Origin: Cardinalis cardinalis
Lineage: Eukaryota; Chordata; Aves; Passeriformes; Cardinalidae
Reading direction: 5' to 3'
DNA length: 64,000 nt
NCBI GenBank assembly: GCA_014549065.1
Contig: JACDOX010000061.1
Span: 3,553,710 to 3,617,709 of the forward strand
The position numbers were made by a program, and so were the translations under genes. The notes under the pieces are model-generated. The model was not told the origin of the DNA, did no database searches, and was given only the letters and a program-made list of their open reading frames with translations. Each line of letters begins with the position of its first letter. Within the stretch, counting starts at the first letter, position 1. Below, piece after piece: positions 48,194 to 61,130 of this stretch.

Positions 48194-51100
48194 CAAAAGT
48201 AGCTGGGTGGAAAATGAGAGCTCAGGAAAAAAATAAAGAAAATACTGTTTAAAAAATAAATCTATTCTTACAGGTTTCCTCAAATTGTTCATGCCCCCTC
48301 CCTCTGCTTTATTTTCCCTTTGCAGCCTGTGGCATGAGTCTCATAAAACTTCACTAAGATTATAATGCAATACCTTGGCACCAATCTCTCTTGTTTATGT
48401 GTCCATTAGTTCAAAGCCACAGACAGGCAATTTATTGGGTATGAAAAATGTCACCTATGGCACCCTCATTTGCATCTGAAAATTGATTTTTGTCACACTG
48501 GGATTTTAGGACAACCTTTTTTGGCAGCCAACATTGCCACAAAGCATAATAAAAATAATTATGTGACCACAAAAGCAGGTGAAGTTCACTGTAAGTTTGA
48601 AGTCTCTAGGGAATTGCAGTTGGCAAGGCATTATTGATGAGCTTGTGATCCTTCTTGGTGATTAAATATTGACACCTAAACGTTAAACATTGCTTGAGAT
48701 TGCCAGCAAAGTGGATAACAACATAANGGGACTTGATAATGTTTACTCAAATATTCCAGCATCATAGCAGAATATTAGGGATGTCACTTGAACAATTGAA
48801 NTCTTAATTAAGATTTTTAAAAATTGGTAATTACTGAGCTATGGAATGTTTTTTAAGGGAATATTGTTAAACACCTTTTGAGGCTCAGTTAAAACATGTC
48901 ACCAGCCTAGCAATTTTGCATCTGCAAAGTCAATTCATTAATTCATTTTCCACTTTCTGATGTGTTTGGCTGTTGGAGTTTGCCAAGTTTTTGTCTGTCA
49001 CTGATGTGATGGTTAATGTACATGGGAAAGTGTCATTTTCCATTGTGATACTGAAAAATCCTATTAATTATCAGTGTTAAGTTGTTCAAACACTTTCATT
49101 AGTTATTTTGGCAAAACAATTCCCCAGGGTGAGATATATTTATATAACGAATTCCTCTAAAGCTGAATCAACCATAAATGGATTATGCAAACTTGTTTCC
49201 TTTCTTGTAGATAAATTGTTTTACAGCAGTGTTCATTATGAGAAAGTCCTTTGCCCACTGTAGTACTTAATCAGCACAGAATAATCTACAGCTTCAGTTT
49301 CAATGCTAAAAAGGCACCATTCTTTAGTATGAATCCAACTTTTAATCTTAGCCTTGGATGCTGATTCTTTTATTTTATTTTTTTTATGCCTGATTTAAAG
49401 CACAGGCAAAGGGTGGTGATTTACAAGCTCATATTCCTTAAAGGAAGTTTCTGTATCCAGTTATGAAGGGAACAACATGCAGTTGAAAAAGGTTGAGCAT
49501 GATCTGACTGAGACATGGTTGGAGAAAGGATGGAGACNAAAAGGTGATTCTTTGGCATTTAAAAACTATGTGACTTTTTGTACAAACATGGAAAGCAGTG
49601 GAGAAACTTGGGATTATTGAAGCATTTGGTTTTGTTAAAATACAAACGGATACCTTTGTTTTCTAAACAAGTTCATATGTAGTGTTTGAACAGTTCATTA
49701 ATAACCCCTTGGCATCTGACTGAGCTCTGAGAGGTGCTCAGAGTGTGACACTGCTCCTGGCTGGGGCTGTGGAGCTCCTTTGCTGGGATTTATGGGACAG
49801 AGCATTAAACAGTAACCAAGGACTGCACACCCATATTTCACACACACTCAGGGCTGTCTCTGCCAGCAGAAGGATTTGACCTTAATCATGGGTTGCTCAC
49901 AAGCCTCTCAAAACTGAGCCTGTTTTAAATCATGGGTGGCACAAATATTTTGCTCTGAAGTCAGGCTGCAGCTGCCAGGCACTGGCTGTCGTTTGGGACC
50001 CTGGCATTTGTTCCTGGCAACGATGCCAGCCTGAAAAGTACCAGGGAAAGCCTNGGAGTACCAGGAAAGTTAGTCAGAGACTTTAGCTAATTAGCAGTGG
50101 GATATGTTTCTGTCAACTATCACAAGTGTCACTAAAAATCAGACCCAACACTTTTATATTTGCTCGTGGCACTAGAATTCAGACAAAACCTCAGAGGTAT
50201 TTTCTTCTTTGCAAATGATTTTTACTGCCCTTGCACTCTGGGTTTTAATTTTCATGGGGGGGAAAAACCCAATACATTTGGGGAAAAAGTTATTTTCTAA
50301 CTTTTTCTTCACTGTTTTAGCANTATTTCCTCCTTCAGGGTCTGTTGGGTTCAGTCTCCTGGACTTTGGCTGTATTTTGAGTGTGGGATTTATAGCTGGT
50401 AGAAGTAGCCTGGATCACAGTCTGGGTGTGCTCAGTAACATTGTTTGACCATATTTGGTTGTCTCTTCAACTGAAAGGACCAGTCTCTGCTGGTAAAATT
50501 CCATATTTAGTTTCGAACCAATGATTTCACTTTTATAAATTGTTGCATCCAATAGAGAGGAAAAATCATTACTATCAGTGCAGAAACACTTAGGCAAATA
50601 CAAGTGGTTCTTTTACAAAGTTAAANGGGAAAATGTGTGAGTTTCCAATTCCCTCACACTGATAGAATCAGTAGAAAAGTGATTCTGTTGTATTTTATAT
50701 AATGTACAGTGAAATACCAATGAATACTTTTTTCAACCTTATTGAATGATACCAGGCTGTTGCCATCAACATGAACAAAACTACTTGCTTCTATTTCTTT
50801 GCTTGCTCAAAATTCTAAAATAAGAAAAATAATAGTTTACTTGAGCTCCCATGAATTTTCTGACCTACCCACCTATGTTTTAATCTAGAAAAGTANTATT
50901 CCCTGGAAAGTACTAATCAACAGGAGTATTTCCATTGCATGGGTTCATTCTCCACAGCACAGCTATTCCAAACCTCATTCCATTTTTAAATTTTTTTTTG
51001 GTTTTGTAATTTATGTCATTACTCCTCCAAGTGACACAGGCATCACTTCCCATCAAGTCATTCAGATCACTGAGATAACCTTTTTGTTTTCATCTTGTGC

Positions 51101-53623
51101 TCTAAATGTAATAAATCAAATCCTTGCCAAAAGCAAGTTCTGAATTTTATATCATGAAATTTGCATTTCATGCTCTGTTGCTTATTCACAGAAGCCATCC
51201 AATCTGAAAAGACAAATAATGCCACATGACTTGTGTAACTAATACAGACAAATGTTTCCAAGCAACTGCCTGAGCAATCTGAAGATCAAAAATTACTCAT
51301 CTGAAAAACTTGCGTATAATGGTAGATAATGTATTTGTTCACAGATTTCAGGGTCTGCTAATGGACAGTTTGTAAACTGAAACAGGACCAAAAATGTATC
51401 AAATTAGGAAGGCTGCAATTTATTAACTTGTCTCTATTAGATAGCTCCAGCAAAATAAAGCTATTTTAGGCTAAGAGAGTCATGCTGCACTTCACTGCTC
51501 TGTGCAATGATCAGGCAAGAGCAGCCAGACCCTCAAGCATAGTGAGTGCTGAAGGTTTGATTTTGGAGCTGGGATACCGGGGGGAATGGTGTGAACAAAG
51601 TTGAAGAATGCAGAGTTGNATTAATTTCCTCACATTCCATGGAAATTCTGCACCTTGCAGTGGCAGAATTCTGCACCCAGCACGCTGTGCCTGCTCTGAC
51701 ACACACAGGGGCTTTGGCCACGTTCGGAGGCAGGATGTTTGTACTTGACATGTGCAATGAGAAATGGAGAATCATTCTTACAAATTCATAAAGACATTTA
51801 AATCCAGTCCACTCGAGGTTCTTNTGGGGCTGGCATGATGGGTAATTATGAAGGGTAGAGAAATATTGCTGATTGAGTTCAAGCTGTGAGAACCCAGGGT
51901 TTCAGTTCTAGAATTGTCCTNTTCAAACTGCAGTGTGTCAGTAGATGCAGTAGGTATCACAAGTCTGGCTTTAATGACTTCAGTCACTTTGGAAGCAAGA
52001 AAATGCTATAGATAGAAATAGAACTTATCTGACAGAAGTGAACAAATATGAAATATGAACAAAAAGGTAAAGTAGAAATAAAGGGGTGGATAATCTCCTT
52101 TGGTCAGAGTCCAGGCTTTTGAATGCATTTGAATATATAATTTCTCTCTCAGAAACACACGGGATTAAAAATCAAGACCTGAGCAGGGTTTTCAGATCTG
52201 TGGAGTGCGAAAATAACAGCATTCACTGGAAGGTGTGTGGGAGCAATTATTAGAACAATAGAGAACCTGTGTCTGCTCTGTCCCCTGTGGCTGCTGGGCT
52301 GGCTGTCCCTGCTCAGACACTGCACTGGAGTTAACAAGGAGCACTAGAGTGCTCCAGCCCTGCTCTGACAGCTTTGAGAGCATCATTTCCTTTAAATAAT
52401 CTTGGATTCTGCTTCCCACTTCTCAGAAANACAGAGTGGGAAGCCCATGGCCAATGCCACAAAAACAAGTAGCACTGGAGTTGCCAGGCAAATGACATGC
52501 AGGCAGTAAGTCTGGATCTGCCTTCTCTTGGCCAGGAAACTTGATTAAAACCTGTTTATTTGGTGCTTGTGTGGGTGGGGACTGTTCTCATACCATGGAG
52601 ATGCTCAGTTAAAGGTCAGCAGGTGTGAACTAAGGAATATAAATATTGCTGTGCTCCTCTGGCTGCAGGTTGTTAGGGCAAGATGCTCAGATTCAAACAT
52701 GTGAACTGGAATGATTTACAGTTGGGAACTCTCATGTCACATTTCATGTATTGTAAAGTGTACTTGGCTTTAGTTTCTGCAGTTATAACCCAGAAAAAAC
52801 ATCTTCAAACCATTGTAAACTATGACTCCTGCCATTTTAGGTTCTTCTCCCTGAAGTATGTGGCAATTAATATTGTTAGCAGCTTGATGTTACAGCTCAT
52901 GAATCATTGATCTGTTCCAGTACAGCAATTAATTTGCCTCTGATTCCTGACAGGTACACTCTTTGAATTTCCTGAAGCAGACTTAATTGCCAGCATGTGA
53001 TTAAGGAGAAATGTGAGAATCCANAAAGATGTCCAAGCCTGTGTCTGGGTCTCCATCTTGCATGTTTCACTTTTCTTTTGTTAACCTTCTGCCAAAAAAA
53101 CTGTGCTTTGGTTTCCCACCCAAAAAAACAGATACAGCAAAACCAAAACAATGTTGCCATTTCTAGACAGCATATTTTATGAATTCAGCAGAAATCAAAT
53201 CTAGAAGTCAAATGTGAATGAATGACTGGGTTTTGGTTTTTTTTTATTGTGTCTTGGAATTAATGCTTTTTAAATCTTGGTTCATTGCATGTGAATTGTA
53301 GACACCTTTTATCCAAGTCAGAACTGCAACTGGGTGCTCTCTTCTTTAGTGAAACTGTGTGGGTCTTTGAGACTGTCCAGACTAATGAGAGGTGTAGAAC
53401 TAAGAGGCATTGTCCTGTGAATTTAATTGGGTCACTGTGCTGGGAACAAATAACACAGGGCATGTTTAGGTCTTGTATTCTCACCTTTGAAAAATGCAGC
53501 CAGAGTGCAGCAGGAAGCCCAGCAGCACTCGGGTGATAATGAAGAGCTGTCCACAAGGCACTACAGCACTGTCTCTTTATTGTGCCACACAACAGAGTTA
53601 AGCTGCTGCTGTCGGGTGGTTAC

Positions 53624-53775
53624 TGCCTGTTAATTTGTGTTGAAGAGTAAAACTAGAGCCCAAATTGTGAAGTGGATTAATTCACTATGATTTCAGCTTT
53701 CTGGACTCAGTTAATGCCCGTTAATTAATTTGTTCCGAGTAGCTGGACCAAGCAGTGAAGTGGATTAATGCACTA
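53624..53775 (+). repeat. Degenerate ~88-bp tandem duplication
   Basis: GTGAAGTGGATTAATTCACTA (53667-53687) recurs as the same 21-mer with one change (TTAATG for TTAATT) at 53755-53775, 88 bases later. The sequences before each copy also align: TGCCTGTTAATTTGT near 53625 with TGCCCGTTAATTAATTTGTT near 53714. The two units therefore look like an old tandem duplication rather than two unrelated repeats. Confidence 0.65.
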
Positions 53776-56700
53776 ACATTTCTTCTTTCAACCAGACTTG
53801 AAATCCAGCCTGGTGACTGAGGAGCTTTGCTGGAGCCTGGATCTAAGAGGGCATTTTGTCTTCATCACAGACCAGGGCTTCATTTGTCAGCCTGGCAGCT
53901 CCTGCACGGGAGAGCTCAGGAGTGCAGCTCTGGGGAGCACCCTGCATGCATGGCCAGGCCNTAGAGAATACACCCAGGGTTTTTATTGTGATCTAAACAC
54001 AACACAGCCCTGCTCTGCATTCTTGGGCAAAGTTATTTTGCTAGGAGTTAGTAGAGCAAGAAAGGAGGGAGGAAGTTGTGCAGGCACGTGACTGCAATAT
54101 AATACATGCAAGAGAGTGACAGTTCTAATGGAATTATTCAAAATNCCTCCCAGTTAAACTCACCTGGACTGCTCCAGCTAGAAACACACTTCTCACACTC
54201 TTAACAAATGTGGTATTCTTTGTTTTGGTTTTTTTTTTCCAGCATAAGGTAAATGGAAATTGATCCATAGCTGGGTGTCCTCCATGTGATTAATGCTGTG
54301 CACAGAGCAGGATTCACCTGGAGGTGCCCAGCTGATGCACCTGCACAGCTCAAGGGACCAAAATACAGGCAAGAGATGTGGCTTGTGCATCCACTCAGGC
54401 AGGGGTCTGGGACTGCAGCTGCTGCATCATTTAACAGCACACATGGCTGTAACACTCACTCTTTTTCTTTAGGGTACCATGGAATTGCTTTTGTGCAGCA
54501 CTGTTATAATGCAGTGGATTGCATAGCACTTGAGCCCAGAATAAAGGTATAAAATGTGTTCATTTTCTGCACACTCTCACAGCTGGCTGCCCTGCAGCAA
54601 GACATAGAGAGCTGGTTTTCCAAGGTGAAACAACTTCTGCTATGAATAATATTTATTTCACATAAGAAATAAACTTTATTTATTAGAAGTTGTCCTTATA
54701 TCCCAGGAGGGAAATGTGGAACTGCTTGTTCATGGCTGCTTGTGTTATCCNGCATTTGGAGTTGTCATTGGTGTACTCTTATCTACAGATTTTGTGGCTT
54801 CATGTTGGTTATTGCCCCACCAAAAACTCATCTGTAACTCATTTACCAGCCCTAGAACTGGGATTTGTGTTCTATGTGTTCTTTCTCCTTTTTGAGTGTT
54901 AAAAGGATTCTTGAATTTTGAGATCCTCCAATGTGAGCAGAGANATGAGTCCACTCAGTGGAATATTGAGAGCAGGAATAGTGAGAGTAAGAAGTTAAGG
55001 CCTTGTGTCCATGTTGTGCAGTGTATTTTACACGTGGCTTTGGTTAAGTCTCAAAAGAATCAGATTTTGGAAAGATTTTAATTGCTTCAGATCTCCACTG
55101 TGTTTCTATTTTCAGTAGCAATTTGGTATCTCATCCAAAAGCAGATGATTTCATTAAGTGAAAGAAAAACCAAACCAAAACACTCTATTTTTAATGTAAA
55201 TTTTTATTACAGCACACTTTTCTTAAGGNTTTTGTACCTAGGCATAGGCATCAAAAATTGCTTTCCTTATTTCGGTTACATTTATTTGAGGTGCTGAAGG
55301 TTTCTGGACATCTTTAGGAATTTTTCATTTCTCCTGGCATGCTGTTAAAAGCAGTCTGGTTTTATTTGCTTTGCTACAAGTGTAAGCACAGCAGGGATGG
55401 AGAAAAGGGTATTTTTACCCATGNTAAGTGATGTGTTGCTAATGTATCCTGGTGAAGATAGAGGCANAAGGTCAGCCATTGTCTTTCTCCTCAAGCCTGT
55501 ATTTCAGTTGTGTTTGACAGATGAGGCAGTCAGAGCATATTTGGTTGTTTGTGTATAAGGGACACCTCATTATATTTAATGAGCAGTGTTGAACCAATAT
55601 GAGCTTTCCTCTAAGAGGGGGTGATTCACNTATGCTTCAAAATGAGAATAACATTCTCTAAATGATGACCAAAAAAAGCCTGAAATGTTGATTTAAAAGA
55701 AGAGTGTATTATTCTCAGTGCAGGTAAATNCCATGGCTAAAGCAAAGTTAGTGGTATTTTGTTTTCATCTTTGAAAAACTTTTTGCTGTCACAGAATAAG
55801 GCAGGTGTGTAGATAAATGAAACTTATATTTCAATAGATGCAAGACTTTTTCATAAAAAAGATACTGCAGAAGGTCAGGGCAATAATGGAATGAATTATT
55901 TCACAAAGTAAAAATTCAGAAGTTTCTCCACCGTAGTTTCGTCACCTATGTATCAAAAACACTCTAGAATATATTGTCACTAAAATGCTTCTAATTTACA
56001 CATGACCAAATGGTTTGAACCAGAATAACTTTTTTCACCTCTGATTTTGACTCCTCTAAAGATCACAGGAGCCTCCATCCTATAAAAATCCCCCTGGCCC
56101 AGGCAGATGGAGGGCCCAGGAGCAAAGCTGAGGGCTGAGACCTCCAAGTGTCTCTGCAGTCAATGCACGGATCAGAAATGGGCACTGGGAGGCTCTGCCT
56201 CTCCACTTATGGGACAATTATAGGAGAAGGAACACCCAGAGTAATTAAATCAAATTTCACCAGCAGTTTCCATTAGATATTGTATCTGGCCATGCATCAC
56301 CAGCTTGGAGGTTTTTTTCCTCTGAAATACCCAATGTCCCTTAGCCAGCTGTATTTTACTGGATTTGATCTTCCCAAGCACAAAAGTGGTTTTTAGGGTG
56401 ACATTTACAGGCATTGAGGACGGAATGCTTTTGAGCAGATGTTTGTGTGAATGCCATTGACCTTTAAATTTCTTAAATTTATTCATTGAGTTCATTATTT
56501 GTTTAAATAGTTGTTCATTAACTTAAAGTTCCAGCACATTTCTGGGATTTTTTTATATTACTACCAATATGTGAAAATATTTTTCTGGTTTAGGCATATA
56601 TTTTAGAAATAATTAACTTCAATACTGCTGATGATAACAATGCTCTGATGATAGAAATAACACACATAAAGGAATTAAGTATTGTAGCATGACTTAAAAT

Positions 56701-57472
56701 TTCAACTGAGAATTATATAAAAATTATTTCTTAAGTTCACCTGCAAGAGTTTTGATTTTTCAGCATTTTTGTGATGTTATTTTGCAGGAAAACCAATATA
56801 CCTCAGATTACCTCACCCCATTCCCTATTTCAGATGAACTTTACTTGCAACAAGCATCCAATTAATTTTATTTTTTGTATTTAGGGCTGACCCCATTTTA
56901 TACCATCACCCTTAGTATATAAGACCAACTAAATGACAAGAAACTGAAGCACTTTTCTGGTCAGCACAGTGGATTACAGATTGCCACTCCAGCAGTGTTT
57001 CCAACCCTTATTGTGACAAATTGATCCCAGAATTCAGCCACCCTATTCCCATGACAAGTTCTAATGAAATTTTCTTTGCCAAGAGTAATGGTTTGTGCTG
57101 CTGGAGAGTGACCAGGCCATTCATTCAAATATTCAAGCACTGCAAGAAGGCCTGGTAAAAAGAAGGAAAAACAAAACAAAGAGGAGAGTTTTTGAAGGAT
57201 TCAGGGAAATTCCAGCTTGCATGGCCTTGGAGTTTGGGCAGGCTGGCATTTCTCAGTTCAAGTTTAGCCAAAATGCTGGGAAAATGAGGAGGCTGTGTTT
57301 GGTGGTTTTTTATNAGGAACAGGAAATCAAACTTTATTGCCAGTAAATCAGCTAAACTATGGCTGAGCTGATTCCATGCCTAGAAGGGAAAATTAAGGAA
57401 TTCAAAAAGAAGGTTTAAAAGTTGGTTATGAAATGATGGCAGTGAAGTAANAGTTGAATTCTGATCATAATC

Positions 57473-57518
57473 CACTGACCATGAGAAGTGTATTTCACTG
57501 ACCATGTGAAATGCAATG
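57473..57518 (+). repeat. Degenerate 23-bp tandem duplication
   Basis: CACTGACCATGAGAAGTG at 57473 recurs as CACTGACCATGTGAAATG at 57496, a 23-base period with a few mismatches. Short and of no evident role. Confidence 0.6.
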
Positions 57519-58575
57519 ATCACAGATATGGAATTGTAGTTAAGCAGTAAAAATAACGAACCTGTTAGGATTTCTCTCCTACCATTTTTGTTTAAAAACC
57601 CCCAACAAAAACAATCAAAAATATTGAATTTTTGGTTTTGGTGCACTTTATTTTTAGTGGGCATGTATTCATGATATTATATCTGTTTTAAATTTTGCCT
57701 GTGGATGGATGTCTGTGGACAGACACTTTTATGTTTCTGTATTTCATACAAGGCAGCACCTGTGGGAGAAGCAGATGTGACACAGCCATCACCTCTCTGG
57801 GTGCTGGNGGGACACACCCACCTGGGACAGGCCAAAAATCCTCTCTTGGAGCTGCTGTAGCCTCTGTGGTTTGGGTCAGCTGGGTCCAGCAAAGGTGATG
57901 CAGAACTCCTGTGTGGGTTCACTCATGGCAAGATTCAAAAGAGCACTCCTGTGGCAATGCTACTCTGATATTTTAAAAAATGTTTGAAGCAAAATTACCA
58001 ACTCTACCTGGANTAATTTTATATCCCTTGTGAGTTGCTTCTCCAAGAAATTAAATAGGTGAATGCAGTACGAATTATTATATGTCAAATATATCCATCC
58101 ATGAANGAGAGTTATCAGCTGTTGAGTCAGGTGTTAAGTGCACATGTATTGTCAGATTCCTTGGCAGATTCCTTCTTTTACAATCACTGAGGATCAAACC
58201 TGCAGTTGCAGCTGCCTGGCACTAAGCAAAATGTTTTTCCATTTTTTTTTTAGTTTTTTACAAATGTGGAAATAATGATAACCACAAACACCAGTCAATT
58301 ATTCAATTGGTGAAGTATTCTTGACCTTTTCTTCTCCTCTGCTTACCTGCATTCCCTAGAGGNGCTTTTGGCCCCTCATATAATCAGTCATTGCTGTTAG
58401 ACACCAGGGGATGATAGGAAAGAAATCATGAAGAAATCACTATTTAGAAAAACACAGTGAGATTTGAAGAGTATGGAACACACTCAGGGAAGTGCTCACA
58501 TTTCTGTGCCTAATCTGCAGAACCTCCTTCTCCATGAAACAGAATAACTGTGTTAGAAACAAAAGACAATAATTC

Positions 58576-58596
58576 TTTTTTTTTGTTGTTGTTGTT
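58576..58596 (+). repeat. T-run with (TTG)n
   Basis: T9 followed by about four TTG units. Simple repeat. Confidence 0.8.
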
Positions 58597-58880
58597 CTGA
58601 AGTTCTGCTTAGAAATCTGGACTTAAAGGCCTTAAGTCTTACCATCCTACTGCTTTCCTTTAGAACTTCACTGCTTTATATTAATGACTCCCTGAATATA
58701 ATTTGTGTTTTTCTTCCATTTGAGAACCTTTGGGAAGTGTAAGGATAACCTGTCATGGGAAAGTGATGAGGTAACTGCTTATGGATCTATGGCCACCAAA
58801 ATTGAGAGCCCTAGATGTTGAACAATCTGGAAATTGATTTTCCTACTCAAACTATGACAGAAAGAAATGTGACACATTCA

Positions 58881-58990
58881 GGTTGGATGGGACTCTGAGA
58901 AAAGTGATCTGGTGGGAGATGTCCCTGCTTACTGCAGGTGGGACCAAATCGCTTTTAAAGGNCCCTTNCAACCCCAACCTTTCCATGACA
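58881..58990 (+). mobile_element. CR1 LINE 3' fragment (plus orientation)
   Basis: The + strand carries GGTTGGATGGGACTCTGAG, GATCTGGTGGGAGATGTCCC, TGCAGGTGGGACCAAAT, then GCTTTTAAAGGNCCCTTNCA and ACCCCAACCTTTCCATGAC, which is the CR1 3' end in sense orientation (GGAGGTGTCCCTGC... TTTAAGGTCCCTTCCAACCC type). It is 5'-truncated to about 110 bases. It has two N bases within the diagnostic block. Confidence 0.9.
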
Positions 58991-60022
58991 CAAANATAAG
59001 CAAATCTGAGTGTCTTATTCATTTGCAAAGACTCCCANGTCAAATCCCTACATCTCCCTGGGCTGAAGGAAACCACGAGAGTAGGAGCAGGACTGAAAGG
59101 TGTGATCAGATAAATGTTGCTGCTGGTGAGCTAAAGATCTGGGGTTTCCTTGTGGCCATCCTGGGGGTCACTCCTGCTCCTCAGGATCATCTCAGGCACG
59201 TGCCAGCCCCTCTGTGTTTACAGTGTGATTTTGAAAGCTTTACTGCTCTGTGCACTTGCCTTTGGACAGGATNCAGCTCTTGTCATGACACTTCAACTGT
59301 TTTTTATCTTGAACTTCCTCATGAATTTTTATTAAGGAAAACTCATGGGAGAGGAGTTGAAAGACAAAAACAGGGACCTGAGTGGCCTTCAGACTGAAAG
59401 ATTAGAGAGAAATGGCAAAGCCTTTGGGAGAGTTGGGAACTCTACCAGGGGGAGCCTCAAAATGTTCAGAAAATTGGCAGCGTTGTGAGAAGGGATTCTC
59501 TGTGTGGTTCCCACTGCTCTTTGACTTTATCATGACTAAAGCAAACTGGTGAAAACTCGAGTTTCCCTTGCTCCTGTTTGTTGTCAAATTTGAGAAATGA
59601 TGCTGAAGCCAGCAGAGGTAGAGCAGAGCTGCGTGGTGAGAGGCTCATTGGATGGGAGAAGCTGCCGCAGATGGAGGCAGGAGCAGCCTGTGGAGAGCTT
59701 GGCTGATGGATCCAGATTGTGCCACCAAAAAAAAACCCATTCAGCTTTGACACTTTATAAAAACACAGCCTAGGGATGCAGCTTTCATTGTGCAATGAAG
59801 AATCAGTTGCTGAAACCACAACAGGGATTCCAGAACTGGCTGAAAACTTTGGGGTTTGGAGTTTATGCATTAAGAGAGCAAAGTGTTATCTGTAGGATAT
59901 AGCTGCCTTACTGGAATGAGACATTTAATTCAAACAGTGATTTGTTAAAAACCTGCCATGACAACCCAAATGAAAAGAAGTGNTTGAAATATTTTTCAGT
60001 TCCAATACTCTACAAATCTGGA

Positions 60023-60100
60023 CTTTTTGTTGTTGTTAGGTTTTGTTGTTTTTTTTCATTTGTTTGTGGGAGTTTGTTTGTTTTGTGGGGTTTTTTCTCT
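60023..60100 (+). repeat. T/G-rich low-complexity tract
   Basis: Repeated TTTG and TTG units mixed with T runs on the + strand. Open frames on both strands across 59942-60513 derive from this and the adjacent purine-rich DNA. Confidence 0.8.
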
Positions 60101-60525
60101 TCCAAAAAAGGATCAAGGGAGAGCTTTGGGAGATGGGGAGAGGCTGTTTTTGACCTTGGTAGTAGCTGTGCTTGGAGAGGAGAGTTGCAGAGGCTGTGGG
60201 AGGAAGCAGAGGAAGGAGAGTGGTCTCTGGGAAGCTGCAGCTCCTGCAGGGAGAGCACTGAGCAGATCAGAGAGCAGAAGGGAAGGGAAAGCAAAGGTGG
60301 GGTGGGCAGAGTTTTCCAGGGGCCAGAGGCCACTGTGGAGAGTTCACTATAGCTCATAACATGCTGAACTGCCTGAAGCTCAGATAGAAAAAAAGGTTCC
60401 AGAAAATGCAGCAGAGAAAGGAGTCCTGTGTACACACAACTTTTATTTTTGTTCTTTCTGAGAGCATAGCATGAAGCTTTCTNTAAGAGAAAGCAAACCC
60501 CAACACAAAGCATCCAACACCAACA

Positions 60526-60565
60526 ACTTACTAGCTCATATTTGAACTTACTAGCTCACATTTGA
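60526..60565 (+). repeat. 20-bp tandem duplication
   Basis: ACTTACTAGCTCATATTTGA (60526-60545) is followed head to tail by the same sequence with one C for T change (60546-60565). It is about 0.6 kb upstream of the next CDH13 exon and both copies contain a TACTAG branch-like core, but they are too far from the acceptor to matter for splicing. Confidence 0.9.
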
Positions 60566-61104
60566 AGTTACACCTGGGCTTTGGTGTCTGATTTGAAGTT
60601 ATAAGCTTTTGGTGTTTATTGAGTGTTCATTACCTGTGGACTGTGTTTACAAATTCACTTTGTTCTGTTGGATTGAAAGCCTGGGCTGAGAAGTGACTGA
60701 NAGCAGATGATGTCTATCCTCATCTATGTCTTCAGAGATATTATCATATATATCTTTAGAGGCAATTCTCTAAAAACATTTGAAATGTGGCTTTTGACTG
60801 GTCTTGTGCAAGTATTTGAGGTAAATCAGACCTTGCTAAAGGTTTATGATTTAATCAGATATTAGTTTAGGATTGTAGACACAACTGCTTAGGTTTATAA
60901 CTTGTTTACATGAGTACAAAATCAATATGGGCTGTCTACTGCCACTGAAAAAAGTGCAGTAACCTGAAAGATGAAATACATGCTTTGATAAGTTATCACT
61001 AATTGCTGGAANATATACAGTACTAAACTTAGAATCCATTGGTTCGTGGGAATTTTGCCTAAAGGTGCAGGGAAAGGGAATAACAACCAAATATCTGGAA
61101 TTTT

Positions 61105-61130
61105 TACTAATTGGTCTTNTTCTTTTTCAG
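61105..61130 (+). other. CDH13: Branch point and 3' splice site of the second CDH13 exon
   Basis: TACTAAT at 61105-61111 is one base from the optimal branch sequence TACTAAC. The branch A would be 61110, 21 nt before the exon. A pyrimidine tract (one N) and TTTTTCAG end at 61130. The acceptor is fixed by T-cadherin similarity starting at 61131. Confidence 0.88.

Larger units (their letters stand above)
31988..61130 (+). other. CDH13: CDH13 complete intron (probably intron 3), 29,143 nt
   Basis: The intron runs from GTAAGA to TTTTTCAG and is phase 0 at both ends. Recognisable contents are short tandem repeats at 32634, 33554, 35009, 35552, 53624, 57473 and 60526; a solo LTR at 35623-36047; CR1 fragments at 47087-47210 (minus) and 58881-58990 (plus); low-complexity tracts at 45134, 48169, 58576 and 60023; a perfect hairpin at 39658; and one unassigned reading frame at 41640. 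The long spaces between these items (for example 36.1-39.6 kb, 42-45 kb and 48.2-53.6 kb) look like ordinary AT-rich intron in which I see nothing. No internal cadherin exon was found between the two flanking ones, and the adjoining protein segments are consecutive in T-cadherin. Confidence 0.9.

Noticed and set aside
59942..60513. 136- and 167-codon frames on opposite strands
   Set aside because: They derive from a T/G-rich tract next to purine-rich DNA.
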